From Candidatus Symbiopectobacterium sp. NZEC151 (lineage in GTDB: Bacteria; Pseudomonadota; Gammaproteobacteria; Enterobacterales; Enterobacteriaceae), in NCBI RefSeq assembly GCF_025962655.1, contig NZ_JAGFPE010000003.1:186001-250000 (forward strand): 64,000 bases of DNA, in the 5' to 3' direction. The notes beneath the pieces are model-generated. The model was not told the origin of the DNA, made no database searches, and saw only the letters and a list, made by a program, of their open reading frames with translations. Positions 43,818 to 53,739 of the stretch are shown piece after piece. A program made the translations under genes and the position numbers. Numbering within the stretch: position 1 is the first letter of the stretch; every line of letters starts with the position of its first letter.

Positions 43818-45329
43818 TTATTCGTTTTCGTCGCCGAACCAGCAGATATTACGGGCGGCCATGATCAACTCACCGGCCTTCTCATCGTTCAACCCTTCAA
43901 TATCCGTCAGATCGTCAACGCCCTGCTCAGCAAGATCTTCCAGCGTACATACTCCGCGCGCGGCGAGAGTGAACGCCAACTCGCGCGGTAAACCCGGTAA
44001 ACTGAGCAAATCTTCCGCCGGTTGGCCACCGCCACGGCTCTCTTCCTGCGCCAACGCCAACGTGGTCAATGCCGCTTTGGCACGTTCACGCAGTGCTTCG
44101 ATGGTTTCCTCATCCAGACCATCGATCTCCTGGAGTTCCTTGATAGGCACATAGGCCAGTTCTTCAAGTGAGGAGAAACCTTCTTCTACCAGCACGGTGG
44201 CGAACTCTTCGTCGATATCGAGGTGCTTGGTAAATACGTCGATCGCCGCGTGTGCTTCCGCCTGATGCTTGGCTTGCAGGTCTTCCACGGTCATCACGTT
44301 CAGTTCCCAGCGGTCATCTGAACGGTGCTGTTTCAGCAGTTGGGAAGCCAGACGCACGTTCTGCCCGTTGCGGCCAATCGCCTGCGCCAGGTTGCCGGAT
44401 TCCACGGCGATATCCATGGTGCAGGTATCTTCGTCAACCACGATGGAAACGACGTCTGCCGGTGCCATGGCATTGATGACGAACTGTGCCGGATGATCGT
44501 CCCACAGAATGATGTCAATGCGTTCGCCGCCCAGTTCGCTGGAGACGGCCTGTACACGCGCACCGCGCATACCCACGCACGCACCCACCGGATCGATACG
44601 CTTGTCGTTGGTTTTCACCGCGATTTTGGCGCGAGAACCTGGATCGCGAGCAGCCGCTTTGATCTCGATAACTTCTTCGCCAATTTCCGGCACTTCGATG
44701 CGGAACAGTTCCACCAGCATCTCAGGGCGTGAACGGCTGACAAACAGCTGTGCGCCACGCGCTTCCGGTCTTACTGAGTACAGCACGCCGCGAATGCGGT
44801 CGCCCGGACGGAAGTTTTCACGCGGCAGCATATCTTCACGGCCAATCACCGCTTCTGCGTTGTTGCCCAGATCCAACGAAATGTTGTCGCGGTTCACTTT
44901 TTTGACGACGCCGGTAACAATATCGCCTTCCTGCTCACGGAACTGATCGACCACCATGGCACGTTCAGCTTCACGTACTTTCTGCACGATAACCTGTTTG
45001 GCCGTTTGCGTGGTGATACGGTCAAACGTGACGGATTCAATCTGGTCTTCAACGTAACCGCCGAGCTCGATGCTCGGATCTTCAAATTGGGCCGCTTCCA
45101 ACGTGATTTCACGCGTTGGTTGTGTCACTTCATGAACGGCAACCCAACGGCGAAACGTATCGAAATCGCCGGTTTTGCGATCGATGCAAACCCGAACGTC
45201 AATTTCCTGTTCGTATTTTTTCTTTGTCGCTGTCGCTAACGCAGTTTCCAGTGCTTCAAAAATTTTTTCGCGCGGAACGGCTTTTTCGTTGGAAACTGCT
45301 TCAACAACAGCCAGAATCTCTTTGTTCAT
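43818..45329 (-). CDS. nusA: Transcription termination/antitermination factor NusA
   Basis: NusA binds RNA polymerase and controls pausing, termination and antitermination. It has an N-terminal polymerase-binding domain, S1, two KH domains ([20 protein letters not shown] and [15 protein letters not shown]), and two C-terminal acidic repeats. The protein is 503 residues from the ATG at 45329 ([12 protein letters not shown]). An upstream start would add six. Compared with E. coli it carries an insertion, [11 protein letters not shown] where E. coli has LSGW, just after the second KH motif. It lies between rimP and infB. Confidence 0.97.
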   Translation of the reverse strand: MNKEILAVVEAVSNEKAVPREKIFEALETALATATKKKYEQEIDVRVCIDRKTGDFDTFRRWVAVHEVTQPTREITLEAAQFEDPSIELGGYVEDQIESVTFDRITTQTAKQVIVQKVREAERAMVVDQFREQEGDIVTGVVKKVNRDNISLDLGNNAEAVIGREDMLPRENFRPGDRIRGVLYSVRPEARGAQLFVSRSRPEMLVELFRIEVPEIGEEVIEIKAAARDPGSRAKIAVKTNDKRIDPVGACVGMRGARVQAVSSELGGERIDIILWDDHPAQFVINAMAPADVVSIVVDEDTCTMDIAVESGNLAQAIGRNGQNVRLASQLLKQHRSDDRWELNVMTVEDLQAKHQAEAHAAIDVFTKHLDIDEEFATVLVEEGFSSLEELAYVPIKELQEIDGLDEETIEALRERAKAALTTLALAQEESRGGGQPAEDLLSLPGLPRELAFTLAARGVCTLEDLAEQGVDDLTDIEGLNDEKAGELIMAARNICWFGDENE

Positions 45330-45350
45330 CCTAGTTGCCTCATCCAAACT

Positions 45351-45803
45351 TTAAAAGTGGGGTACCAGGTTCGCCTTCTGGATGTTGCTCAGTGCGAACA
45401 CTTCATCTTTGCCTTCCACTGTTACGGTAATCATCTCACCTTCAACGGATTTGATAATTCCCGCCCATTTACGACGGTTTTGTACCGCCATGCGCAACAC
45501 CAGGGTCACTTCTTCGCCGAGGAAACGCACGTAATGTTCTGCGATGAATAAAGGACGATCCAGGCCAGGTGATGACACTTCCAGGTTATAGGCAACCGTA
45601 ATGGGATCTTCAACATCCAGCACCGCACTCACCTGGTGGCTGACATCAGCACAATCATCAACTGTGATGCCGTCTTCACTATCAATATAGATACGCAGCG
45701 TCGATTGGCGACCACGGATAAACTCAACGCCCACCAATTCGTAGCCTAATGCTTCAACGGGTGCCGAGATCATCGCTGTCAATTTCTGTTCTAATGTGGA
45801 CAA
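45351..45803 (-). CDS. rimP: Ribosome maturation factor RimP
   Basis: RimP is needed for 30S assembly. The protein is 150 residues, starting [20 protein letters not shown]. The start is TTG at 45803 after GGGGGTGG, the same rare start as in E. coli; a second TTG at 45815 would add four residues. The family blocks [20 protein letters not shown] and [12 protein letters not shown] are intact. It is the first protein gene of the metY-rimP-nusA-infB operon. Confidence 0.95.
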   Translation of the reverse strand: MSTLEQKLTAMISAPVEALGYELVGVEFIRGRQSTLRIYIDSEDGITVDDCADVSHQVSAVLDVEDPITVAYNLEVSSPGLDRPLFIAEHYVRFLGEEVTLVLRMAVQNRRKWAGIIKSVEGEMITVTVEGKDEVFALSNIQKANLVPHF

Positions 45804-45820
45804 GCCCACCCCCAAGACAT

Positions 45821-45840
45821 AAAAAAAGGGCTAAAAGCCC
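45821..45840 (-). terminator. Hairpin with T run just before rimP (leader attenuator)
   Basis: GGGCT and AGCCC form a short stem with a 3-base loop, followed on the minus strand by seven T. It lies 18 bases before the rimP start and may attenuate read-through from metY. Confidence 0.65.
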
Positions 45841-45862
45841 AGTCATGTTGTTGCCAAATAAC

Positions 45863-45884
45863 AAAAAACCCCGAAATATCGGGG
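45863..45884 (-). terminator. Terminator of metY
   Basis: CCCCGA and TCGGGG form a 6-bp stem with a 4-base loop, followed on the minus strand by six T. Together with the next hairpin it gives two tandem attenuators between metY and rimP. Confidence 0.75.
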
Positions 45885-46021
45885 CTTTATGCAACTGGAC
45901 CCTATATACCGCTACAGGCTGCGGCATTACTTCTCGCAAGGATTTTTTCAAAAAACCGCTGTGGGTGTCATACCGCCACTCACAGTTCATTTGAAAAAAA
46001 ACTTAAGCGAAAGAAGTGATT

Positions 46022-46098
<77 letters not shown>

Positions 46099-46114
46099 TC
46101 CGAAAACGTGGCAA

Positions 46115-46143
46115 ATAGTACGCCGCCAACCGTGAAAATGCAA
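46115..46143 (-). promoter_or_regulatory. Sigma-70 promoter of metY
   Basis: On the minus strand, TTGCAT (46143-46138) and TACTAT (46120-46115) are separated by 17 bases, about 17 bases upstream of the mature tRNA 5' end. Confidence 0.75.
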
Positions 46144-46537
46144 GCTATCAATCAGAGATGATGCGAGGACAAGATCTGAAATCTTCCCGTATTCTATTGA
46201 AAAGAAAAGACAGTTGTCAACCCTTGAAAAACAGCCCGCCGCGCGCTCACAAAAAACAGAGAAAAACGTCTCAATTCAGCGCAAAAACGATGAAAAAAAC
46301 AGCATTAAAGTCGTATCCCATTTTTTAAGAAACCCCATTGGCAAAAAACGCTCCACATCCTGGTGATAAACGCATTTAAAACAATCAACAGCGCGTCTAA
46401 TCAGCATTTAATCCTTCGCGCTGTTCACTTGCTCACTTTGTAACCCAATGAGTGCAAATGTAAATTTACCGTAAATTTAGAGTGTGATAATAAGGAAACG
46501 AAATTTACAACTATCACCATTTTTAGGAATGATGCTA
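46144..46537. other. AT-rich region upstream of the TPS adhesin gene
   Basis: About 390 bases with no gene. It holds many A tracts, and close to the adhesin gene two copies of the palindrome TAAATTTA (46461-46468 and 46472-46479) spaced 11 bases apart. These could be operator or H-NS-type sites; no protein can be assigned. Confidence 0.4.
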
Positions 46538-49500
46538 ATGACATCGCCTTTTTTAGTAACATCTTGTTATACGCAGCACAGCAAAATTAACACCAGGTTT
46601 AACAAACGTATCATCGCACTTTTGGTCAGCACCGCAATCACCGCCCCCACCCTGGGCGGAGAATTGCCAGGCGGTGCCTCGGTCGCAGCGGGTAACGTGT
46701 CTATTGGCGGAAACGGCAATGCGATGACGGTAACGCAGCAATCCAATACGGCCATTGTTAACTGGAACAGTTTTTCTGTCGGTCAGGGCCAATCAGTTAA
46801 TTTTATCCAGCCGAGCAGTTCCTCTGCGATTCTCAATCGGGTAACCGGCGCCACTCGCTCCTCGATAGCGGGCGCGGTCACCGGGAACGGGCAGGTTTAT
46901 CTGATTAACCCGAACGGAATTGCGATTACCTCCTCCGGTTCGGTCAAGGTGGGCGGCGGATTTGTCGCTTCAACGCTGGACATCAAAGATGAGGATTTCC
47001 TTAAAGGGAAACGTCAGTTTACCGGAAACGGAAACTCGGCAGAGGTGAGTAACGCCGGGATCATCAGCGTCGGGCGCGGCGGATATGCAGCGTTGATGGG
47101 AGGGAGCGTAAAAAATGACGGACTTATCAATGTACCGGTAGGCAAAGTGGGCTTGGGAGCAGCCGAGAAAGTGACCCTCGATCTCTCTGGCGATGGTTTC
47201 CTCCAGGTTGCGGTACCGAGCACTTCCGGCGTGAAAGAGGCGTTGATTCAGAATAACGGGACCGTATCGGCTAACGGAGGGGCGGTTATCATGACGGCCG
47301 CAACCGCGCGCAATGCGGTACGCAACGCCATCAATCTCTCCGGCGTGGTTGAAGCCAACAGCGTGGGCGGCCAAAACGGCGCCATCACCATTGGCGGCGG
47401 CGAGGGTGGCAACGTTGCCGTATCGGGCACCGTTACCGCCACCGCGGCGCAGGGAAATGGCGGTAAGGTGAACATTACCGGCGATTCGATTGCTCTGGCG
47501 GGTGCCAAGGTGGATGTCTCCGGTAAAACCGGCGGTGGCACCGTCAACATTGGCGGTGGCACCGTCAACATTGGCGGTGAACGTCAAGGTAAAGGCAGCA
47601 CACAGCGCGCCACAACTACCACGCTTGATGCCTCCACCGTAGTAAAAGCGGATGCGATCATCGAGGGCAACGGCGGTAACGTTGTTGTGTGGTCAGATAA
47701 GCATACCCGCTTTGCCGGCAACATCAGCGCACGCGGTGCGGGTGCTGGCAACGGTGGCGAAGCAGAAGTCTCAGGCAAAGCGACACTCGCTTACGCGGGC
47801 AAAACCGATCTGTCGGCGGACAGTGGTAAATACGGTAACCTGCTGCTCGATCCGCACAATGTGATTATCTCATCGGCCGCCGATACAGGATCGGGGTTCA
47901 GCGCCAGCGCCGATGATAGCGTCATCAATGCAGGCACGCTGCAAGGGGCGCTGGCATTGGCGAATGTGACCGTTTCAACAGGCTCCAGCGGTACACAGAG
48001 CGGTGATATTACCGTTGCCAGCAATATTGGCTGGTCCGCCGATACCACGTTAACGCTGGAGGCTGCTGGCAACATTGCTCTTAACGGCAATATCGCTGCG
48101 ACCGGCACCAACGCGGGTCTGGCGCTCAATTATGGCAGTGGAAAAGACTATACGTTGCTATCGGGCAAATCCGTCACCCTGTCTGGCGCCAATTCATCAC
48201 TTTCTATCGGCGGCGAGAGCTACACGCTGATACGCTCGATGGCGCAGTTGGATGCCATCGATACCACCGGATTATCGGGTCGTTATGCGCTGGCACAGAA
48301 TGTGAATGCCAACGGCACCACTTACAGCAATGCCCTTGTCGGAACATCGTCAGGAACTGCATTCAGCGGTATCTTCACTGGTCTTGGCAACACCCTCTCC
48401 AACCTGAAAATCAACAGTGCCGATACGTATGTAGGGCTGTTTGGTTATAACACCGGCACCATCAGAAATGTCGCGCTGACGGCGGCGCAATTGACCGGCT
48501 CATCCGCCGCCACCTTCTATGCCGGCCTGTTGGCCGCCTATAACACCGGTACGGTGGCCTATGCCTCTGCGGCCGGTAGCTTGACGCGCACTTCCACAGC
48601 CACCACCTATATGGGTGGACTGGTTGGGCAAAATATCGGAACAGTGAAATACAGCCATTCTGGTGCCAACATCACAGCGATCAACAGTTCAAACGGTTCC
48701 TATTGGGGCGGACTGGTGGGGCAAAATAATAAAGATATTCTGCAAAGCTATGCCGATGGCACCATCAATCTCTCAGGAACATCCGGCAATGGCTCACAGA
48801 ATGTCGGGGGACTAGTCGGAAACAACGCGTTCGGGGCGAAAGTTAACCAGAGCTACTCTGCTGCCAATATAACCGCATCGGGTATGGGCGGTGCCGCATC
48901 CTTTATCGGAGGACTGGTCGGTTATAACGCCGGTGCATTGAATAATGTCTACACCACCAGTACCTTGAATACAGGCATTAACTCTTGGGCAGGGGGATTG
49001 GTCGGCTATAACGCAAGTGGTACTGTCGCCAATAGTTATGCCGCCGCTGTCTTTAACTACTCGACGCCGCCCTCCTTCTATGGCGGATTGATCGGATATA
49101 ACGGCTTCAGCACGCTGCAAAATCTCTATTGGAATACCCAAACCTCCTCCTCGGTGGGGGTAGGCTCCGGCAGCAGCAACAGCACTGTCGTTGGGCTCAC
49201 TACCGCTCAAATGAAAAACGCCAGTAACTTTAGCGGGCTTGATAGCACAGTTTGGGCACCCGCTAGCGGTTCCGCGTCCCCCGCACTGTTTGGTTTCTCA
49301 GGCGTCGTCGGTGTGGCACAGAATGCCGTTTACGGCGCGACACCAACGACAACCTATTATGGTGCCGGTTTCTGGAACGCGATAAGCGGCCGTTTGACCA
49401 ATGGGCTTCAGCTTACAGACAATGTCGGTGTTCACACATTAAGCACCGCAGGGCTGACCGCCATTAACGCGAGCGGACAAGCGGCAAGTATTATCAGCCT

Positions 49501-51928
49501 TGGCGGCACCGTTACGCCCGCGCTGCTGACCATCACCGCGAATAACACCAGTAAAGTCTATGGCAGCAGCTTCCCCTTCCTTTCCTACACCGCTTCCGGG
49601 TTAGTCAATGGGGATTATATTACCTCGATGGGCTATACAAGCTTAGGTTTCTCCTCCACGGCCAACGTTGGCAGCTATAGTCTCGCAGTAAGTGGTGCAG
49701 GCGGTGTCGGGCTGTCCAACTATACCATCAGTTATAACAGTGGTGCTTTGAACGTCACCCCGGCGGCGCTCACCATCAGCGCTGACAACGCCAGCAAGAT
49801 CTATGGCAACAGTGCAAATCTCGGTTATAGCGCCGCAGGTCTGGTGAACGGCGATACGGTTGACGGGCTGGCGCTGACCAGCGCCGGTAACGCCACCAGC
49901 GCCACTGTCGGTAGCTATGGTATCGCGGCCAGCAATGCTACCGGCAGCAAACTGGGCAACTACACCATCAGCTATAACGATGGCACGCTGACCGTAACGC
50001 CTGCGGCACTTACCATCAGCGCCGACAACGCCAGCAAGATCTATGGCAACAGTGCAAACCTCGGTTATACCACTGAGGGGCTGGTAAACGGCGATGCGGT
50101 TAATGAGTTGACGCTGACCAGCGTTGGTAACGCTACTACCGCCAACGTCGGCAGCTACAGCATCGCGGCCAGCAATGCGACCGGAACGGGTCTGGGTAAC
50201 TACACCATCAGCTACAACAACGGCACGCTGACCGTCACTCCGGCGGCGCTTACCATCAGCGCTGATAACGCCAGCAAAATCTATGGCAGCAGTGCAAACC
50301 TTGGTTATACCACTGAGGGGCTGGTAAACGGTGATACGGTTGACGGACTGACGCTGACCAGCGCCGGTAACGCTGCCAGCGCCACTGTCGGCAGCTACGG
50401 TATCGCGGCCAGCAATGCTAGCGGCACTGGGCTGGGTAACTACACCATCAGCTACAACAACGGCACCCTAAGCGTGACACCCGCCGCACTGACTATCAGC
50501 GCCGACAACGCCAGCAAAATCTACGGCAACAGCGCGAATCTCGGCTATACCACCGCAGGTCTGGTGAACGGCGATACGGTTGACGGACTGATGCTGACCA
50601 GCGCCGGTAACGCCACCAGCGCTAATGTCGGCAGCTACGGTATCGCGGCCAGCAATGCGACCGGAACGGGTCTGGGTAACTACACCATCAGCTATAACGA
50701 CGGCACCCTAACCGTGACACCTGCGGCACTCACCATCAGCGCTGACAACGCCAGCAAAATCTACGGCAACAGCGCGAATCTCGGCTATACCGCCGCAGGA
50801 CTGGTCAACGGTGATAAGGTTGACGGGTTAACCCTGACCAGCTCCGGTAACGCCGCCAGCGCCAATGTCGGCAGCTATGGTATTGCAGCCAGCAACGCCA
50901 CGGGCAGCAAACTGGGCAACTACACCATCAGCTATAACAATGGCACGCTGACCGTTACCCCGGCGGCACTTACTATCAGCGCCGACAATGCCAGCAAGGT
51001 CTACGGCAACAGTGCAAACCTCGGTTATACCGCAGTAGGTCTGGTGAACGGCGATACGGTTAACGGGTTAACCCTGACCAGCGCCGGTAACGCCAGCACT
51101 GCCAACGTTGGCAGCTACGGCATCACCGCCAGCGATGCAACCGGCAGCAAACTGGGTAACTACACCATCAGCTATAACAATGGCACGCTGACTGTTACCC
51201 CGGCGGCACTCACTATCAGTGCCGATAACACCAGCAAGATCTACGGCAACAGTGCAAATCTCGGTTATACCACCGCAGGTCTGGTGAACGGCGATACGGT
51301 TGATGGGTTAACCCTGACCAGCACCGGTAACGCCAGCACCGCCAACGTCGGCAGCTACGGCATTACCGCCAGCGATGCAACCGGTAGCAAACTGGGCAAC
51401 TACACCATCAGCTATAACGATGGCGCACTGACCGTAACCCCGGCGGCACTCACCATTAGCGCCGATAACGCCAGCAAGCTTTATGGTCAAACAGCAACCC
51501 TCGGCTATCAGGCTAATGGACTGTTGAACGGGGATACCGTCGAGTCGGTAACCGTATCAAGTTCAGGTGCCGATCGTTCTGCGGCTGTGGGTCAATATGC
51601 TGTCGTGGCTGAAAATGCGCTGGGCGATCGCCTTGCCAACTACAACATTACCTATGTGAATGGTGCATTAACCGTCGACCTGCCGATCCCCACGGATTTA
51701 CCGCTCGCTGCCAATATTGGTAACCGTTTCGCTACCCAAAACCTGACGCAACAGATCACCGGTTCAAGCATGGTGGTAACGCACGATGCCACTACAGCCT
51801 CGACGGCATCGGGACAAACGGATAGCAGCAGTGCCAACAATGACGTCATGGCCACCGTCGAGCCTCGCCTTGCAGGCGCGGTATGTATGTTAGGCGCGGA
51901 CTACGCACTTTCTTGCTCAGGCAAATAA
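46538..51928 (+). CDS. Two-partner secretion exoprotein (TpsA), filamentous-haemagglutinin-like adhesin with GLUG and MBG repeats
   Basis: A surface or secreted adhesin of about 1796 residues. The start is uncertain: ATG at 46538 has AGGA nine bases upstream; ATGs at 46529 and 46532 and a GTG at 46484 are also in frame. After an extended signal peptide (RFNKRIIALLVSTAITAPTLG) comes the haemagglutination-activity (TPS) domain with NWNSFSVGQGQSVNF and the hallmark VYLINPNGIAITSSG. A beta-helical region follows. Then come about eight GLUG-type motifs (GGLVGQN, GGLVGYN, GGLIGYN), and nine 80-residue MBG-like repeats (SADNASKIYGNSANLGY). The short tail ends CMLGADYALSCSGK, holding the only two cysteines of the mature protein. 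The translocator gene follows 16 bases later. Confidence 0.9.
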   Translation: MTSPFLVTSCYTQHSKINTRFNKRIIALLVSTAITAPTLGGELPGGASVAAGNVSIGGNGNAMTVTQQSNTAIVNWNSFSVGQGQSVNFIQPSSSSAILNRVTGATRSSIAGAVTGNGQVYLINPNGIAITSSGSVKVGGGFVASTLDIKDEDFLKGKRQFTGNGNSAEVSNAGIISVGRGGYAALMGGSVKNDGLINVPVGKVGLGAAEKVTLDLSGDGFLQVAVPSTSGVKEALIQNNGTVSANGGAVIMTAATARNAVRNAINLSGVVEANSVGGQNGAITIGGGEGGNVAVSGTVTATAAQGNGGKVNITGDSIALAGAKVDVSGKTGGGTVNIGGGTVNIGGERQGKGSTQRATTTTLDASTVVKADAIIEGNGGNVVVWSDKHTRFAGNISARGAGAGNGGEAEVSGKATLAYAGKTDLSADSGKYGNLLLDPHNVIISSAADTGSGFSASADDSVINAGTLQGALALANVTVSTGSSGTQSGDITVASNIGWSADTTLTLEAAGNIALNGNIAATGTNAGLALNYGSGKDYTLLSGKSVTLSGANSSLSIGGESYTLIRSMAQLDAIDTTGLSGRYALAQNVNANGTTYSNALVGTSSGTAFSGIFTGLGNTLSNLKINSADTYVGLFGYNTGTIRNVALTAAQLTGSSAATFYAGLLAAYNTGTVAYASAAGSLTRTSTATTYMGGLVGQNIGTVKYSHSGANITAINSSNGSYWGGLVGQNNKDILQSYADGTINLSGTSGNGSQNVGGLVGNNAFGAKVNQSYSAANITASGMGGAASFIGGLVGYNAGALNNVYTTSTLNTGINSWAGGLVGYNASGTVANSYAAAVFNYSTPPSFYGGLIGYNGFSTLQNLYWNTQTSSSVGVGSGSSNSTVVGLTTAQMKNASNFSGLDSTVWAPASGSASPALFGFSGVVGVAQNAVYGATPTTTYYGAGFWNAISGRLTNGLQLTDNVGVHTLSTAGLTAINASGQAASIISLGGTVTPALLTITANNTSKVYGSSFPFLSYTASGLVNGDYITSMGYTSLGFSSTANVGSYSLAVSGAGGVGLSNYTISYNSGALNVTPAALTISADNASKIYGNSANLGYSAAGLVNGDTVDGLALTSAGNATSATVGSYGIAASNATGSKLGNYTISYNDGTLTVTPAALTISADNASKIYGNSANLGYTTEGLVNGDAVNELTLTSVGNATTANVGSYSIAASNATGTGLGNYTISYNNGTLTVTPAALTISADNASKIYGSSANLGYTTEGLVNGDTVDGLTLTSAGNAASATVGSYGIAASNASGTGLGNYTISYNNGTLSVTPAALTISADNASKIYGNSANLGYTTAGLVNGDTVDGLMLTSAGNATSANVGSYGIAASNATGTGLGNYTISYNDGTLTVTPAALTISADNASKIYGNSANLGYTAAGLVNGDKVDGLTLTSSGNAASANVGSYGIAASNATGSKLGNYTISYNNGTLTVTPAALTISADNASKVYGNSANLGYTAVGLVNGDTVNGLTLTSAGNASTANVGSYGITASDATGSKLGNYTISYNNGTLTVTPAALTISADNTSKIYGNSANLGYTTAGLVNGDTVDGLTLTSTGNASTANVGSYGITASDATGSKLGNYTISYNDGALTVTPAALTISADNASKLYGQTATLGYQANGLLNGDTVESVTVSSSGADRSAAVGQYAVVAENALGDRLANYNITYVNGALTVDLPIPTDLPLAANIGNRFATQNLTQQITGSSMVVTHDATTASTASGQTDSSSANNDVMATVEPRLAGAVCMLGADYALSCSGK
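47531..47572 (+). repeat. Perfect 21-bp tandem duplication in the adhesin gene
   Basis: Two identical 21-base copies, each encoding GGGTVNI, lie side by side in frame within the region after the TPS domain. It is a probable slippage site that keeps the frame. Confidence 0.9.
49501..51660 (+). repeat. Nine tandem 240-bp repeats encoding MBG-type domains
   Basis: Every 240 bases the sequence returns to a GGCACxCTGACCGTxACxCC-like boundary followed by ACCATCAGCGC. The seven central units (49741-51420) are nearly identical at the DNA level; the first and last are diverged. Each unit encodes 80 residues with SKIYGNSANLGY, GLVNGDTV, VGSYGI and LGNYTISYN. The strict period and high identity imply recent expansion or gene conversion. 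Confidence 0.93.
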
Positions 51929-51944
51929 TAAAAAGAGATTTTTG

Positions 51945-53696
51945 ATGCGAGTATCATCTTTGTTTTCACCAGCATTTTTGTCACCGACGCTGCTCAGCCT
52001 GTGCATCGGTATCGGCCTCAGCACCAGCGCAGCATCGGCTGCGCCATCGGCGGGCCAGTTAGCACAACCTACTTACGCCCCCGTGCAGCAACGGGATAGC
52101 GGGCGGATCACCTTGCCTGCAACCACGGGTCTGCATGCGCCGCAAGGTTCAGAGCAGTTGTACGTTGTGCCATCAGGCATCATCGTTGAGGGTGGCTATC
52201 CTGAACTGGCGCAAGAAACAGCCCGTATTGAGTCCACGCTCAAAGGCAAGCGCGTTTCGGCTGCCCTGCTATTTGCTGCGGCACGAGAGTTGGAAGCCGC
52301 GTATGCCAACGCAGGCTACCTGCTAACGCGCGTCACCTTGCCACCTCAGCAAATTAATGACGGCGCGCCGCTGAGGGTGATTATCACCGATGGCTTTATT
52401 GAAAAAATCGATGCCTCCGCCTTTCCGATCACGGCCCGCCGCCGGATGGAAAGCGTGCTGGCTCCGCTTGTGGGAGAAAAACGCCTTACGCGTAGCCTGC
52501 TAGAACGTCGTTTACTGCTGGCGGGCGATACGCCGGGCGTAATGCTCAAATCAACCCTGCAACCGGGAAGCAAACCCGGATCCACCGTGTTGATCGTCGA
52601 TGGGCGTTATAACCCTATCACCGGGAGCGTCTCACTCGATAACGGGCAGTCCGATGAGCTCGGCAAATATTCACTCGGCGTCGGCGGAGAGCTCAACAAC
52701 ATCACCGGTTTGGGCGATCAGCTCTATATGCGTTTGAACGGTTATCCACGCGGCGATGATGCCATCATGGACAGCGAGCCGCGCAGCCGCCAGTTTGCGC
52801 TTGGGCTTGTCGTCCCCTTAGGCACCGACGGTTTCTGGCTAAACCTTGAAGGGGTTGATAGCCGCACCAAACCGACATCGGAAACAGCTGTCACCACCCG
52901 CGATCGGTATCACCGTTTTTCAACCCGCGTGGGGTACCATTGGCTGCGCGCCCGCGATATCAATACCTCGACGCTGGTGGCTTTTGATATTCAGAATGAG
53001 CAGCAGGATCTGCAACTCAACAATCTCGATATCCCGTTTACACAGGATAAGCTCCGCATCTTGCGTGTGACGCAGTCGTTCGATGCCACAACGGATTACG
53101 CCTCCCGCTTTTCTTCCTCCCTGACCGCCTCTTTCGGCATCGATGGGCTCGGAGCCAGAAAGGGAAGCGTTGACCTCCCCATGAGCAAAGACGGTGCCAA
53201 ACCCGATTTTCAAAAATTGGAATTGACCATGAACTACAGCCAGGGGTTGGCTGACGGCAAGGTGCAGCTCTCACTGGCTGGATTGGCACAAACGGCATTT
53301 AACAACGTATTGCCCTCTTCCGAGCAGGTCTCTATGGGCGGTTCAAGTTGGATCTCCGCTTTCGACGCTGGCACGATGAGCGGTGACAGTGCGTTGATAG
53401 GGCGCGCAGAAGTGGGTCTGCCACAGCCATTAGGCGCATTTTCCTGGGCACCAACCTTTGGAAATGCACTGATGCCTTACGCCTTTGGCTCACTGGGCAC
53501 CGTTGGGCTCTCAAAACCGACAGCGTTAGAACAAAAAGAAGTGCACGGTAGCGCTTACGGGCTGGGTTTACGTCTGAGTACCAGCCAGATAGCCAGCCCT
53601 AACAGCGCCATGGTCTCCGTTGAATATGCCCGAGGTAAACAAAGCGGCGAACCCGATGACGATCGTGTCAATCTGCGCGTGCTAACCTTCTTCTGA
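51945..53696 (+). CDS. TpsB outer-membrane translocator (ShlB/FhaC/HecB family)
   Basis: A 583-residue Omp85-superfamily pore that exports the preceding adhesin. Order: a signal peptide ending ASAAP near residue 30, a linker, a POTRA domain pair (about residues 75-215, with GGYPELAQETARIE and YANAGYLLTRVTLPPQQIND), then a 16-strand-type barrel ending in RVLTFF. I chose the ATG at 51945, with AAGAGA upstream. The loop-6 region reads GGSSWISAFDAGTMSGD. Where FhaC-type proteins have the conserved VRG(Y/F) tetrad, this one has ISAF (residues 470-473). It forms an operon with the adhesin and is followed by a terminator. Confidence 0.92.
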   Translation: MRVSSLFSPAFLSPTLLSLCIGIGLSTSAASAAPSAGQLAQPTYAPVQQRDSGRITLPATTGLHAPQGSEQLYVVPSGIIVEGGYPELAQETARIESTLKGKRVSAALLFAAARELEAAYANAGYLLTRVTLPPQQINDGAPLRVIITDGFIEKIDASAFPITARRRMESVLAPLVGEKRLTRSLLERRLLLAGDTPGVMLKSTLQPGSKPGSTVLIVDGRYNPITGSVSLDNGQSDELGKYSLGVGGELNNITGLGDQLYMRLNGYPRGDDAIMDSEPRSRQFALGLVVPLGTDGFWLNLEGVDSRTKPTSETAVTTRDRYHRFSTRVGYHWLRARDINTSTLVAFDIQNEQQDLQLNNLDIPFTQDKLRILRVTQSFDATTDYASRFSSSLTASFGIDGLGARKGSVDLPMSKDGAKPDFQKLELTMNYSQGLADGKVQLSLAGLAQTAFNNVLPSSEQVSMGGSSWISAFDAGTMSGDSALIGRAEVGLPQPLGAFSWAPTFGNALMPYAFGSLGTVGLSKPTALEQKEVHGSAYGLGLRLSTSQIASPNSAMVSVEYARGKQSGEPDDDRVNLRVLTFF

Positions 53697-53706
53697 TCCC
53701 TTTGTT

Positions 53707-53739
53707 AATCCGCATGCCTTATAGGTATGCGGATTTTTT
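53707..53739 (+). terminator. Terminator of the TPS operon
   Basis: AATCCGCATGCC pairs with GGTATGCGGATT (one G-T pair, 5-base loop), followed by six T. It begins 11 bases after the tpsB stop. Confidence 0.9.

Noticed and set aside
49501-51660. Direct repeats as a possible CRISPR array
   Set aside because: The unit is 240 bp with no unique spacers, and the repeats are coding and in frame.
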